The notes: generated from the letters alone by a model not told the origin. A stretch of 64,000 nucleotides of DNA from Micromonospora sp. WMMD1120 (GCF_029626235.1 NZ_JARUBO010000005.1:6110001-6174000), one strand, 5' to 3'; shown: positions 52,901 through 62,226, counted from the first letter of the stretch. Translations and numbers: made by a program.

Positions 52901-54801
52901 CCCCCGCCGAGCTGCGGCTGACCCGGATCAGGCTCGTCGTGCTCGCCGCCGTCCTGGTCACGCTCTGGTCGTTCGCGGCCTACCCGGCCAGCCGGGACGT
53001 CGTCGACCTGCTCCGCGTACGGGCCCTGGCGGACACGCTGGGTCAACCGATCGACCGTCTGATCCTCGGTCTGCAGACCGAGCGCCGGATCACCGCGGAG
53101 ACGATAGCCGGAGACGGCCGGACGGCGACCGCGTTGGCCGGGGCGCGGGAGAGCACCGACCGGGCCGCCGCCGAGGTCCGCGCGTTCACCGAGGGCCGCG
53201 ACCTCCGGTTGGTCAGCGCCGGCGCGGTCCGCGACCGGGCCGACGAGCTGGCCCGACGGCTCGACGGCCTGGCCGCCACCCGCTCGGCGGTGGACACCAC
53301 GGGGCGCGAGCAGGCCACCGCGACCGACGGGTACGACGAGGTCATCGACCTCGCCTTCCGGGTGTACGGCCCGGAGTGGGGCGCGTACGAGAGCGAGCTG
53401 GCCGCCGACACCCGGTCGGTGATCGCGCTGGCCCGCGCCCGGGAGATGCTCGCCCGGGAGGACGCGGTGGTCAGCGCGGCGCTGACCGGTGGTCGGCTCG
53501 ACGTCGAGGAGCGCGGCGAGCTGGCCACCCGGGTCGGCAACCAGCGCTACGCACGTGCCGAGGCGGCCGCCGGCCTGCCCGACGACGGACGCGACACCTA
53601 CCAGCGGCTGGCCGCCGGCCCCGAGTTCGCGAACCTGGTCGCCCTGGAGGACCGGCTGCTCACCGCGGGCGGCGCGGACGCCGGTGTCACCGGCCAGCAG
53701 TGGCGGGCCGCCGCGGACGCCGCCCTCGGCGCGTTGCAGACCGTGGTGACGAGCACCGCCCGGAGCAGCGTCGAGCGGGCCGCGCCGGGCGCCGCCGCGC
53801 TCGTCGCGCGTACCGGCGCCGTGGGGCTCGGCCTCGTCGTCGTACTCGTGCTCCTGTGGAGCTGGGCGGGGACGGTGCGACGCCTCACCGAGCAACCGGC
53901 CGGGCCGGACGCCGACACGCCGGCCCCGCCGGCCCCCGAGGCGCCGACCCCGGCGGCCCGCACCGAGCGGGAGCTGTTCCTGCGGCTGACCCAACGCAAC
54001 CAGGGTCTGCTGCGCGAGCAACTGACGGTGTTGGACGGCCTGCAACGCCGGGAGCGGTCCGCCGAGGAGGCCGACGAGCTGTTCCGACTCGACCACCTCA
54101 CCACCCGGGTCCGCCGTAACGTGGAGAAACTGATCGCCCTGTCCGGCGCGGTCCCGGCGCGCCGGTGGCGACGGCCGGTGCCGCTGCTCGACGTCGCCCG
54201 TGGCGCGGTCGCCGAGGTGCCGGACTACCAACGGGTCCTGATCGCCCCGCACTGGCCGTGGTCGCTCACCGGCCCGGCCGTGCCGGACGTCATCCACCTG
54301 CTGGCCGAGCTGATCGAGAACGCCCTCGCCTTCTCCCCGGCGGACACCACCGTCCGGGTCGGCGGCGAGCACCGACCGCTGGGATGCGCCGTCCTGGTCG
54401 TCGACGACGGGCCGGGTCTGGACCCGGCAGCGCTGGCCGAGGCGAACCACCTGTTCTCCCACCCCCCGGTGGAGGTCCCCGACCTCGGCCCGACGGGCTG
54501 GTACACCGTCGCCGTGCTGGCCGGCCGCTGCGGCGCCCAGGTCTCGCTGCGGCCCAGCCAGCGCGGCGGGGTGACAGCGGTCGTGCTGCTGCCGGCCGAC
54601 CTGGTCACCGTCACCGGAACCGGCCCGGACGGCGCCGACACCCCGCGCCCGCCGGTCCGCGCCGACGCTCCCGGGCGGAGCGGCGACGACGCGCTGCCGA
54701 CGCGGGTCCGCCACGCCGGACCGACCGGCCCCGAACACGGCAGGACCAGTGTCGACACGATCGAGATACCGATCGCGAGAACAGCAAGGAGACCTCGATG
54801 A
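52897..54801 (+). CDS. Nitrate/nitrite-sensor-type histidine kinase-like protein (CvnA-like)
   Basis: A 634-residue membrane protein. A helix (about 10-28) and a second (about 307-327) bracket a ~275-residue helical extracytoplasmic sensor resembling NIT domains. Cytoplasmic residues ~360-565 form a kinase core with 'NQGLLREQLTVLDGLQRRE...LFRLDHLTTRVRRNVEKLIAL' and an ATPase ('HLLAELIENALAFSPADTTVRV', 'DDGPGLDP'). The 'LDHL.TR.RR..E' stretch is typical of conservon CvnA proteins, which feed roadblock/DUF742/GTPase partners rather than a response regulator. It overlaps both neighbours by 4 bp. Confidence 0.87.
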   Translation: MTPAELRLTRIRLVVLAAVLVTLWSFAAYPASRDVVDLLRVRALADTLGQPIDRLILGLQTERRITAETIAGDGRTATALAGARESTDRAAAEVRAFTEGRDLRLVSAGAVRDRADELARRLDGLAATRSAVDTTGREQATATDGYDEVIDLAFRVYGPEWGAYESELAADTRSVIALARAREMLAREDAVVSAALTGGRLDVEERGELATRVGNQRYARAEAAAGLPDDGRDTYQRLAAGPEFANLVALEDRLLTAGGADAGVTGQQWRAAADAALGALQTVVTSTARSSVERAAPGAAALVARTGAVGLGLVVVLVLLWSWAGTVRRLTEQPAGPDADTPAPPAPEAPTPAARTERELFLRLTQRNQGLLREQLTVLDGLQRRERSAEEADELFRLDHLTTRVRRNVEKLIALSGAVPARRWRRPVPLLDVARGAVAEVPDYQRVLIAPHWPWSLTGPAVPDVIHLLAELIENALAFSPADTTVRVGGEHRPLGCAVLVVDDGPGLDPAALAEANHLFSHPPVEVPDLGPTGWYTVAVLAGRCGAQVSLRPSQRGGVTAVVLLPADLVTVTGTGPDGADTPRPPVRADAPGRSGDDALPTRVRHAGPTGPEHGRTSVDTIEIPIARTARRPR

Positions 54802-55247
54802 CGTCTGCAGTGATGACCGACGACGGCCTGACCGGCGCCCTGGACCGCATGGTCGACCGGGTGCACGGGGCGGAGTTCGCCGTGTTGCTCTCTCCGGACG
54901 GGCTACCGCTCGGCGGTTCGCGGCGGGTGGAGGCCAAGCTGGCCGAACAGATCTCCGGCGTGGTCGCCGGCCTGATCGCGTTGGGGCTGGCTGCCACCCG
55001 CACCTGCGACTCGGGTCGGCTGCGTCAGGTCGTGGTGCAGATGTCGCGGGCGTTCCTGTTCATCGCCACCATCCCGAACGGAACGATCCTCACCGTGCGG
55101 ATCGCCGGTGACGACGTCGAGGTCGGCGACATGGCGTACGAGGTGGCGCTCTTCGTGGGGCAGGCCGAGCGGCACCTGCCGATCACACTGGGGCCGGCCT
55201 CGTCAGCGACGATCGGGGACGCCGGTGCACTCCAGCGGCGTCGTTGA
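54798..55247 (+). CDS. Roadblock/LC7 domain protein (CvnB-like)
   Basis: A 149-residue protein that is one roadblock/LC7 domain ('GALDRMVDRVHGAEFAVLLSPDGLPLGGS', 'SGVVAGLIALGLAAT', 'FLFIATIPNGTILTVRI'). In conservons CvnB dimerises and associates with CvnA, CvnC and a small GTPase, acting like a GTPase-activating platform. The ATG overlaps the kinase stop codon; AAGGAG lies upstream. Its 3' end overlaps the DUF742 gene by 23 bp. Confidence 0.9.
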   Translation: MTSAVMTDDGLTGALDRMVDRVHGAEFAVLLSPDGLPLGGSRRVEAKLAEQISGVVAGLIALGLAATRTCDSGRLRQVVVQMSRAFLFIATIPNGTILTVRIAGDDVEVGDMAYEVALFVGQAERHLPITLGPASSATIGDAGALQRRR

Positions 55248-55605
55248 CGAGGCGTGGTACGACGACGACGCGGGACCGGTCGCCCGGCCGTACACGATGA
55301 CCGGTGGGCGTACGGCGCCCACCCGCGGTGAGTTCGACCTGATCTCCCTGGTCGTCGCCCGGCGCGGTGTCGCGCCCCGCACGCCGCTCTTCCCCGAACA
55401 GGCGCGGATCGTCGAGCTGTGTCACCATCCAGTGTCGGTGGCCGAGGTCGCCGCCGAGCTGGACCTCCCGTTGGGAACCGTCCGGGTGCTGCTCGGCGAC
55501 CTGCTCACCGCCGGGCTGGTCGAGACGCACGAACCGCCGATGCTGTCCGAGCTGCCGACCGAGCACCTGCTCGAGGCGATACTCGTCGGGCTCCGCGCCC
55601 TGTGA
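55225..55605 (+). CDS. DUF742 protein (CvnC-like)
   Basis: A 126-residue DUF742 protein: 'VARPYTMTGGRTAP...FDLISLVVA', then a winged-helix part 'EQARIVELCHHPVSVAEVAAELDLPLGTVRVLLGDLLTAGLVETHEP'. CvnC proteins are the third conservon component and may bind DNA or the partner GTPase. I start at the GTG at 55225, preceded by GGGGA, which places 23 bp inside the roadblock gene. No conservon GTPase (CvnD) follows. Confidence 0.88.
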   Translation: MHSSGVVDEAWYDDDAGPVARPYTMTGGRTAPTRGEFDLISLVVARRGVAPRTPLFPEQARIVELCHHPVSVAEVAAELDLPLGTVRVLLGDLLTAGLVETHEPPMLSELPTEHLLEAILVGLRAL

Positions 55606-55657
55606 CGGCGCGGGGTGCCACAGGCGCGCCCGCGACGAACCGAAGGAGAGACAGGCA

Positions 55658-56389
55658 GTGCCGGCAACACCACCCCAGCAACGTCGTACCGTGGCGATCA
55701 TCCTGCTCGACCGGGTCGTGGCCTTCGCCACCACCGTACGGCGGGTGCTCACCGGCCGGGAGGACGTCTCGCGAGCCGCCTGGGTGGCCGTGATCGCGGC
55801 GCTCGGGGTGCTGGTCGCGACGGTCATGTCCGTCGTCGGGGTGCTGCGGACTCCGGAGAAGCTGACCCCGGTGACCCTCGACCCGGCACCGTCCGTGGAC
55901 CAGGTGGGCTCGTCACCAGACACACCCCGCGCGCAGGCCCGGCCGGCGCTCACCAGCCCGACGGAGCCCGTTCCCCCGCCCGCCCCGTCCGCCTCGGTCG
56001 CGCCCACCACCGGGGCCTCCACCCGACCCGCGCCGACCGGCACGACCGTCGCACCCACTCCGGCGGCCCTGCGCGCCGACTTCGCCGTCACTGACAACGC
56101 CCTGCTCAGCTACGGTGCCGCGGTGACGCTGAGCAATCCCGGGGAGGTCCCGGTGCCGCAGTGGACCCTGGTCGTGACGCTGCCCCGCGAGTCGTTGCGG
56201 ATCACCGGGGTGCAGGGCGCGCAGGCCAGTCACGACGGTGCGGTGTGGACGTTCGTACCGGACGCCGCCCCGGTGCCGGCCAGCGCCTCGACCCGGGTCA
56301 CGTTCCGGGTCAACGGCTCGCTGACCGGCGCGGCTCCCACCGGCTGCGCCATCGACGGGGCCGCCTGCGCCGGCCTGCCGGGTGCCTGA
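55658..56389 (+). CDS. Membrane-anchored protein with CBM2-like extracellular domain
   Basis: A 243-residue protein. Residues 1-40 are cytoplasmic and basic, followed by one membrane helix ('AAWVAVIAALGVLVATVMSVVGVL'), a Pro/Thr/Ser/Ala-rich wall-spanning linker (about 70-140) and a C-terminal beta-sandwich (about 143-243) resembling CBM2 cellulose-binding domains, with two late cysteines. It starts with GTG after AAGGAG. It sits where a conservon GTPase would normally be, and is plausibly the operon's cell-wall or polysaccharide sensor. Confidence 0.75.
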   Translation: MPATPPQQRRTVAIILLDRVVAFATTVRRVLTGREDVSRAAWVAVIAALGVLVATVMSVVGVLRTPEKLTPVTLDPAPSVDQVGSSPDTPRAQARPALTSPTEPVPPPAPSASVAPTTGASTRPAPTGTTVAPTPAALRADFAVTDNALLSYGAAVTLSNPGEVPVPQWTLVVTLPRESLRITGVQGAQASHDGAVWTFVPDAAPVPASASTRVTFRVNGSLTGAAPTGCAIDGAACAGLPGA

Positions 56390-56435
56390 CACCGGTGACG
56401 GGGACGGCCGGGTGGCGAGCATGTTTCATGCTTGA

Positions 56436-56819
56436 GTGGTGATTCGCTTCCTCCTGAACGTGCTGTGGCTCATCTTCGGTGGTGGCATCGTGCTGGCGTT
56501 CGGCTACGGCGTCGCCGCGCTGATCTGCTTCCTCCTGGTGGTGACCATCCCCTTCGGCGTGGCGTCGCTGCGCCTCGCCGTCTACTCGCTGTGGCCGTTC
56601 GGCCGCACCCTGGTCCCCAAGGCGGGCGCGGGTGTCGGCTCCGGCGCGGCGAACGTCCTCTGGGTGGTGCTGGCGGGCTGGTGGCTCGCGCTCTCGCACA
56701 TCGTGGCGGGCATCGCGCTCTGCGTCACGGTCATCGGCATTCCGTTCGGCATCGCGAACTTCAAGCTCGTGCCCGCCGCCTTCTGGCCGCTGGGCCGCGA
56801 GGTCGTGGACGCGGCGTGA
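56436..56819 (+). CDS. YccF-family membrane protein
   Basis: A 127-residue protein with two YccF repeats, each ending in the 'TIPFGVASLRLA...WPFGR' / 'GIPFGIANFKLVPAAFWPLGR' signature, and about four membrane helices. YccF proteins are widespread inner-membrane proteins of unknown function. GTG at 56436 or the adjacent GTG at 56439 can start it; no strong ribosome site is visible. Confidence 0.88.
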   Translation: MVIRFLLNVLWLIFGGGIVLAFGYGVAALICFLLVVTIPFGVASLRLAVYSLWPFGRTLVPKAGAGVGSGAANVLWVVLAGWWLALSHIVAGIALCVTVIGIPFGIANFKLVPAAFWPLGREVVDAA

Positions 56820-56895
56820 GAGACGCGGGCGAGGCCCGCTGATCGGGGAAGGGGGGACACGACACCCCCGCCACTCCTAACGTATAGCGCACTGG

Positions 56896-56914
56896 GGGGC
56901 TTGCGGCAAGACCC
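56896..56914 (+). promoter_or_regulatory. Rifamycin-associated element (RAE)
   Basis: GGGGCTTGCGGCAAGACCC is a 19-bp inverted repeat matching the described RAE consensus (GGGGCTTGCGGCAAGGCCC) with one difference. RAEs sit upstream of rifamycin-inducible genes in actinomycetes, including arr, rph, rox and helR types. Here it lies 59 bp before the helicase start codon. Confidence 0.88.
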
Positions 56915-56972
56915 GGTATGTGCCGCAAAATCGTCGGCCGAGCCCAGAATCTGCCGAAATGGAAGTCTCCCT

Positions 56973-59126
56973 GTGCACTCTCTGCCGACCTCGGTGTTCG
57001 CCCTCCCCGCGCATCTCGCCCCCAAGGCCGACCCGGCGTTGATCGGCCGCGACGAACAGCACTTCGCCGCCATGGCGGCGGGTCTGGCGCAGCTCGGCGC
57101 CGAACTGTCCGACCGCCTGGAGTCGGCGCGGCGGGCCCCCGGCGGTAAGGGTCGGCAGGCGGTGGACCGGGACGACGAGGTCCGCCGCCTGACCGCCCGA
57201 CTACGCGCGCTCAGCCGTTACGGGTTGGACCTGTGCCTCGGCCACGTGGTCGAGGCGGGCAACCCCGAACCCGTGTACATCGGGCGTCGCGGCCTCACCG
57301 ACAGCGCCGGACGGCGGTTGCTGCTCGACTGGCGCTCCCCCGCCGCCGAGCCGTTCTTCGGCGCCACCCACGCCAACCCGATGGGACTAACGAGCCGCCG
57401 CCGCTACCGCTGGACCCGGGGCCGGATCACCGACTACTGGGACGAGGTCTTCACCGCTGACGGTCTCGTCGGGCACGCCGTCTCGCTCGACGACCAGTCC
57501 GCTTTCATCGCCAGCCTGGGCAGCGCCCGGTCGCCCCGGATGCGGGACGTGCTCAGCACGATCCAGGCGGACCAGGACGCCATCATCCGGGCGGGCTCGG
57601 CCGGCGCCCTCGTCGTCGACGGCGGCCCGGGCACCGGCAAGACCGTCGTCGCCCTGCACCGGACCGCCTACCTGCTCTACGCCGACCCACGCCTCGGTCA
57701 CCGCCGGGGCGGCGTGCTCTTCGTGGGCCCGCACCAGCCGTACCTGTCCTACGTCGCCGACGTGCTGCCCAGCCTCGGCGAGGAGGACGTGCAGACCTGC
57801 ACGCTGCGGGACCTGGTCCCCGAGGGGGCCACGGCGGGCCCGGAGACCGACCGGGACGTCGCCCTGGTGAAGTCGTCCGCACGGTGGGTCACCGCTATCG
57901 ACGCCGCCGTGCGGTTCTACGAGGAGCCGCCGACCACAGCGATGACGATCACGACCGACGACGCCGAGATCCGGCTCGACCCCGACGACTGGACCGACGC
58001 GTTCCGGGCGCCCGGACCGGGCACCCCGCACAACGAGGCGCGGGACGAGGTCTGGGAGGAACTGCTCACGATCCTCGTCGACAGGTACGACGGCGACGAA
58101 CCGGAGGACCACCTGCGGGCCTCGCTGTCACGGAACCGGGACCTGCGCACGGCGTTGCACCGCGCGTGGCCGCTGCTCGACGCGGCCGACGTCGTCGGCG
58201 ACCTGTGGACGGTCCCCGCGTACCTGCGCCGGTGCGCGCCCTGGCTCAGCCCGGAGCAGATCCGCGCGGTGCAGCGCAGCGACCCGCGCGCCTGGACGGT
58301 GTCCGACCTGCCGCTGTTGGACGCGGCGCGACAGCGGATCGGCGACCCGGACCGGCCGGGGCGCGCCCGCCGGGGGGACCCCGACGCCGCCGTGCACCGT
58401 GAGCACCTGGCCCGGGTCGTCGACGAACTGCTCGCCGCCGACACCTACGACGACGGCGAGGGCCTGCTGACGATGCTGCGCCAACCGGACCTGCGGGACG
58501 TCCTGGCCGACGACGCCGGGGCCGCGGACACCGATCGGGACCTGCTGGCCGGGCCGTTCGCGCACATCGTCGTCGACGAGGCGCAGGAGCTGACCGACGC
58601 CCAGTGGCAGATGCTGCTGTCCCGCTGCCCGTCGCGCAGCCTCACCATCGTGGGCGACCGCGCCCAGGCCCGACACGGGTTCACCGAGTCGTGGCGGGAA
58701 CGCCTCGGGCGGGTCGGGCTCGACCGGATCGCGCTGGCCTCGCTCACCGTCAACTACCGCACGCCGGAGGAGGTCATGACGGAGGCCGCGCCGGTCATCC
58801 GGGCCGCGCTCCCGGACGCCAACGTGCCGACCTCGATCCGGAGCACCGGGCTTCCCGTCACCCGGGGACCGGTCGCCGACCTGGACGCCGTCCTGGACAG
58901 CTGGCTCGCCGCGCACGACGAGGGGATCGCCTGCGTGATCGGCGACCCGACGTTCGCGCCGACGCCCCGGGTCCGGTCGCTGAGCCCGGAGCAGGCCAAG
59001 GGGCTCGAGTTCGACCTGGTCGTGCTCGTCGACCCGGAATCCTTCGGTACGGGGATCGAAGGGGCCGTCGACCGGTACGTCGCGATGACCCGGGCGACCC
59101 AGCAACTCGTGATCCTGACGAGCTGA
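56973..59126 (+). CDS. helR: HelR-type RNA polymerase recycling helicase (rifamycin resistance)
   Basis: A 717-residue UvrD/Rep-superfamily ATPase of the HelD/HelR group. An N-terminal coiled region ('EQHFAAMAAGLAQLGAELSDRLESAR') is followed by 'VYIGRRGLTDSAGRRLLLDWRSPAAEPFF', which is diagnostic for HelD-like proteins. Walker A is GGPGTGKT (217-224), Walker B/DEAQ 'HIVVDEAQELTDAQWQML', later 'LTVNYRTPEEV'. HelR proteins displace rifamycin from RNA polymerase and recycle stalled enzyme. I start at GTG 56973, after GGAAG; the upstream in-frame TTG lies inside the RAE and cannot be the start. The RAE supports the HelR rather than generic HelD assignment. Confidence 0.9.
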   Translation: MHSLPTSVFALPAHLAPKADPALIGRDEQHFAAMAAGLAQLGAELSDRLESARRAPGGKGRQAVDRDDEVRRLTARLRALSRYGLDLCLGHVVEAGNPEPVYIGRRGLTDSAGRRLLLDWRSPAAEPFFGATHANPMGLTSRRRYRWTRGRITDYWDEVFTADGLVGHAVSLDDQSAFIASLGSARSPRMRDVLSTIQADQDAIIRAGSAGALVVDGGPGTGKTVVALHRTAYLLYADPRLGHRRGGVLFVGPHQPYLSYVADVLPSLGEEDVQTCTLRDLVPEGATAGPETDRDVALVKSSARWVTAIDAAVRFYEEPPTTAMTITTDDAEIRLDPDDWTDAFRAPGPGTPHNEARDEVWEELLTILVDRYDGDEPEDHLRASLSRNRDLRTALHRAWPLLDAADVVGDLWTVPAYLRRCAPWLSPEQIRAVQRSDPRAWTVSDLPLLDAARQRIGDPDRPGRARRGDPDAAVHREHLARVVDELLAADTYDDGEGLLTMLRQPDLRDVLADDAGAADTDRDLLAGPFAHIVVDEAQELTDAQWQMLLSRCPSRSLTIVGDRAQARHGFTESWRERLGRVGLDRIALASLTVNYRTPEEVMTEAAPVIRAALPDANVPTSIRSTGLPVTRGPVADLDAVLDSWLAAHDEGIACVIGDPTFAPTPRVRSLSPEQAKGLEFDLVVLVDPESFGTGIEGAVDRYVAMTRATQQLVILTS

Positions 59127-59186
59127 CGACCTGACCCCGACCACGCTCCCGCTTCACAGTTTTCGATACCGGATACGCTGCGCCCT

Positions 59187-61973
59187 GTGGAGTTCCAGGT
59201 GCTCGGGGATGTCGCGGCCAGCCACCAGGGCAACCCCGTTGAGCTGGGTCGACGGCAGGAGCGCTGCCTGTTGGGGTTGCTGCTGCTGGAACCCGGCCGG
59301 GTGCTGCGGACCGACCGTCTGATCGAGCTGCTGTGGAACGACGCCGACGCGACCGACCGGCGGGCGACGGTGCACACCTACGTGGCCCGCCTGCGGCGGC
59401 GACTCGCCCCGTACGGGGTCCGCATCGTGACCCGCGGCGGCGGCTACCTGATCGATGTGGACGCCGCGACCGTCGACCTGCACCGGTTCACCGCCGAGGT
59501 GGAGCGGACCCGGACCATCGCCGAGCCGGCGGTACGGGCGCAGGCGCTGGCGGCGGCCCTCGACCTGTGGCGTGGTCCGCTGCTGGCCGGGGTCGCGGAC
59601 GAGACGGTGCGTCAACGCCTCGGACGTGACCTCGAGGAGCGGCGGCTCGTCGCGTTCGAGCAGCGGGTGGAGGCCGAACTCGCCGCCGGTGAGCACGTCC
59701 GGGTGGTCGGCCTGCTGGCCGACCTGGTGCGCGAGTTCCCCACCCGGGAGCGCGGGATCGAGCTGTTCATGCTGGCGCTCACCCGGGCCGGTCGGCGTAC
59801 CGAGGCGCTCGAGGTGTTCCGCGACGCCCGCCGCACGCTCGTCGAGGAGTTCGGTGTCGAGCCCGGGACGGATCTGCGGCGCCTGCACCAGCGGATCCTC
59901 GCCGACGATCCCGGCCTCGCGCTGCCGACGCCCGGTGGCGCGGACGGCGCCTACGCCGCGCCGCGACACCTGCCGCGGGACGTCCCGGGATTCGTCGGCC
60001 GGACCGCTGACCTCCTGGCCCTGGACCACGCCCTCAACGGCGGCGGCGCGTCCCGTGGGGTCGCCGCGATCTACACGATCGGCGGCATCGGCGGGCTGGG
60101 CAAGACGGCGTTGGCGGTGCACTGGGCGCATCGGGTGGCGTCGCGTTACCCGGACGGTCAGGTGTTCGTCAACCTGCGTGGCCACGGCGCGGACGCGCCG
60201 ACCCGGCCGATCGACGCGCTCGGCCAACTGCTGCGCGGGCTGAGCGTGCCACCGGGGCGGATTCCGGTCGACGTCGACGAGGCGTCGGCCCTGTACCGGT
60301 CCACCCTCGCGGACCGGCGGGTGTTGGTGGTGCTCGACAACGCCGCCTCGTCCGAGCAGGTGCGGCCCCTGCTGCCGGCCTCGGCGCAGTGCCTGACGAT
60401 CATCACGAGCCGTAACCGTCTGGACGGGCTGGTCGCCCAGGAGGGAGCGCGGAGTCTGCGGCTGGGGCTGCTCAGCGACGACGAGGCGTACCAACTGGTG
60501 GTGACGATGATCGGCGCGGACCGCGCGGCGGCGGCGGGCCGTGACCAGATCGTCCGCCTGGTGGCGCTCTGTGGACACCTGCCGCTGGCGGTGCGCGTCG
60601 CCGCCGCGCGGGTCGTCGTGGACGAGCGGCTGACCGTCCCGGATCTGCTGGGTGAGCTGACGAACGCCCGGGAACGGTTGTCCGGGCTCGCCGTCGAGGG
60701 CGACGCCGCGGTACGCGGCGTCTTCGCGGTGTCCTACCAGGCGCTGTCGGCCGCCTCGGCGCGCGTGTTCCGGCTACTGGGCCTGGTGCCGAACACGGCG
60801 CTCTCGGCGGCGGCGGTGGCCGTCCTCGTCGGCGAGCCGGAGAGCCGGGTCCGGGACCGCATCGCGGACCTGGTCGACAGGCACCTCCTCGACGAGGCCG
60901 GCGCGGGCCGCTACCAGATGCACGACCTGCTCCGGCTGTACGCCGCCGAGCGGGTCGAGGCGGAGGACTCGGCCGACGACCGCCACGCGGCGGTGGGACG
61001 GCTGGCCGACGCGTACGTCCAGCAGGGGGTTGCCGCCCAGGCGGTGTTCCACCGGGTCCGCGCGACGGTGCCCATGCGCTTCGCGCATCCGCTCGCCGAG
61101 CCGCCGCGCTTCGACTCGATGGACGCCGCCACCGAGTGGTTCCAGCTGGAGGGCGCCAACCTGCTGGCGCTGGTCCGGATCTGCGACGGCCTCGGCCTGG
61201 CCCGGGAGACCTGGCAGCTCACCGACTGCCAGTACCCCTTCCTGGTACGCACGCACGCGCTGACGACGCTGCGCGAGACCCAGGAGCTGGGGGTGGCCGC
61301 CGCACGTCGCGACGACCGGCCGGACGCCGAACGACTGATGGCGAACGGACTCGGCGTCGCCTACGCGCTGAGCCGGGACTTCGAGCAGGCCATCCGGTGG
61401 ATGAAGCACGCCGCGCAGGCCAACCTGGCGAACAGCTCGCCGCGCGACGAGATCGTCAGCCAGATGAGCATCGGCAACGCCTACGGGCAGAAGGGCGACT
61501 GGGCGGAGGCCGAGAGGCACCTGCGGCTGGCCATGGCGGGCGCCCGACGACTGGACGACACGTTCATCCTCTGCGTCTGCCTGAGCAACCTCGGTTGGCT
61601 CTACACCGAGCAGGGCCGGGCGCAGGAGTCGCTCGGCCTCCTCGAAGAGGCGTTGCGGATCGCCGTCGACAACGACATCACGCAGCAGATCCCTCCGCTG
61701 GAGGTGCACCTGGCGCACCAGAACGCGAACCTCTCCCGGTACGCGGAGACGGTCCGGCACGCCCGGACCGCTGTGGCACACCGGCACCTCGGAGACCGGC
61801 TCAGCACCGCCCGCGCCCTCTACTGGCTCGGGGTGGGTCTCGACGGCCTCGGCGGCACCGAGGAGGCCGTCGGCTACTGGCGCGAGTCGGCGGAGCTGAT
61901 GACCGAGATCGGCAGCGGTGACGTCGAGTATCCGGTCGCCGCCCTCACGCGGGCCGGTCAGCACCGGAGCTGA
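59187..61973 (+). CDS. AfsR-like SARP regulator (BTAD, NB-ARC, TPR)
   Basis: A 928-residue regulator. OmpR-type DNA-binding domain (about 1-90, 'LELGRRQERCLLGLLLLEPGRVLRTDRLIELLW'-like region), bacterial transcriptional activation domain (about 95-245, 'EFGVEPGTDLRRLHQRIL'), NB-ARC ATPase with P-loop GGIGGLGKT (about 298-306) and 'RRVLVVLDNAASSEQVRPLLP', winged helix, and C-terminal TPRs from about 700. AfsR-type proteins integrate signals to switch on secondary metabolism. It starts with GTG 60 bp after helR, likely from its own promoter. Its target is unknown. Confidence 0.9.
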   Translation: MEFQVLGDVAASHQGNPVELGRRQERCLLGLLLLEPGRVLRTDRLIELLWNDADATDRRATVHTYVARLRRRLAPYGVRIVTRGGGYLIDVDAATVDLHRFTAEVERTRTIAEPAVRAQALAAALDLWRGPLLAGVADETVRQRLGRDLEERRLVAFEQRVEAELAAGEHVRVVGLLADLVREFPTRERGIELFMLALTRAGRRTEALEVFRDARRTLVEEFGVEPGTDLRRLHQRILADDPGLALPTPGGADGAYAAPRHLPRDVPGFVGRTADLLALDHALNGGGASRGVAAIYTIGGIGGLGKTALAVHWAHRVASRYPDGQVFVNLRGHGADAPTRPIDALGQLLRGLSVPPGRIPVDVDEASALYRSTLADRRVLVVLDNAASSEQVRPLLPASAQCLTIITSRNRLDGLVAQEGARSLRLGLLSDDEAYQLVVTMIGADRAAAAGRDQIVRLVALCGHLPLAVRVAAARVVVDERLTVPDLLGELTNARERLSGLAVEGDAAVRGVFAVSYQALSAASARVFRLLGLVPNTALSAAAVAVLVGEPESRVRDRIADLVDRHLLDEAGAGRYQMHDLLRLYAAERVEAEDSADDRHAAVGRLADAYVQQGVAAQAVFHRVRATVPMRFAHPLAEPPRFDSMDAATEWFQLEGANLLALVRICDGLGLARETWQLTDCQYPFLVRTHALTTLRETQELGVAAARRDDRPDAERLMANGLGVAYALSRDFEQAIRWMKHAAQANLANSSPRDEIVSQMSIGNAYGQKGDWAEAERHLRLAMAGARRLDDTFILCVCLSNLGWLYTEQGRAQESLGLLEEALRIAVDNDITQQIPPLEVHLAHQNANLSRYAETVRHARTAVAHRHLGDRLSTARALYWLGVGLDGLGGTEEAVGYWRESAELMTEIGSGDVEYPVAALTRAGQHRS

Positions 61974-62107
61974 GCCCGGCGACGACCGCCCCGTTGGTAA
62001 GGGTTTGGTCAGCGCGCCACGCCACCCTCTCAGGTGCGGTCCGCGCGGCTCACCATGCCGGCGGACCCCGGGGTGCTGCTCATCCGGGGGGATGCGCACG
62101 AATTGTC

Positions 62108-62139
62108 TCCGCAGGGCCAACACGGGGTGGCCCTGCGGA
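62108..62139. terminator. Bidirectional terminator
   Basis: A perfect 12-bp stem (TCCGCAGGGCCA / TGGCCCTGCGGA) with an 8-base loop lies between the convergent SARP and FN3/CBM2 genes. Confidence 0.75.
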
Positions 62140-62226
62140 AACCGTTCGTCCGGCCAACTCCGGTCCTACTGGCCCAGCGTCACGCGCAGGGTCCGGGCAC
62201 CCCACGCGCACCGGGGCGGACGGCGC

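Noticed and set aside
56901..56972. Upstream TTG start for the helicase
   Set aside because: It would begin inside the RAE operator, while a GTG with GGAAG follows at 56973 where family similarity begins.
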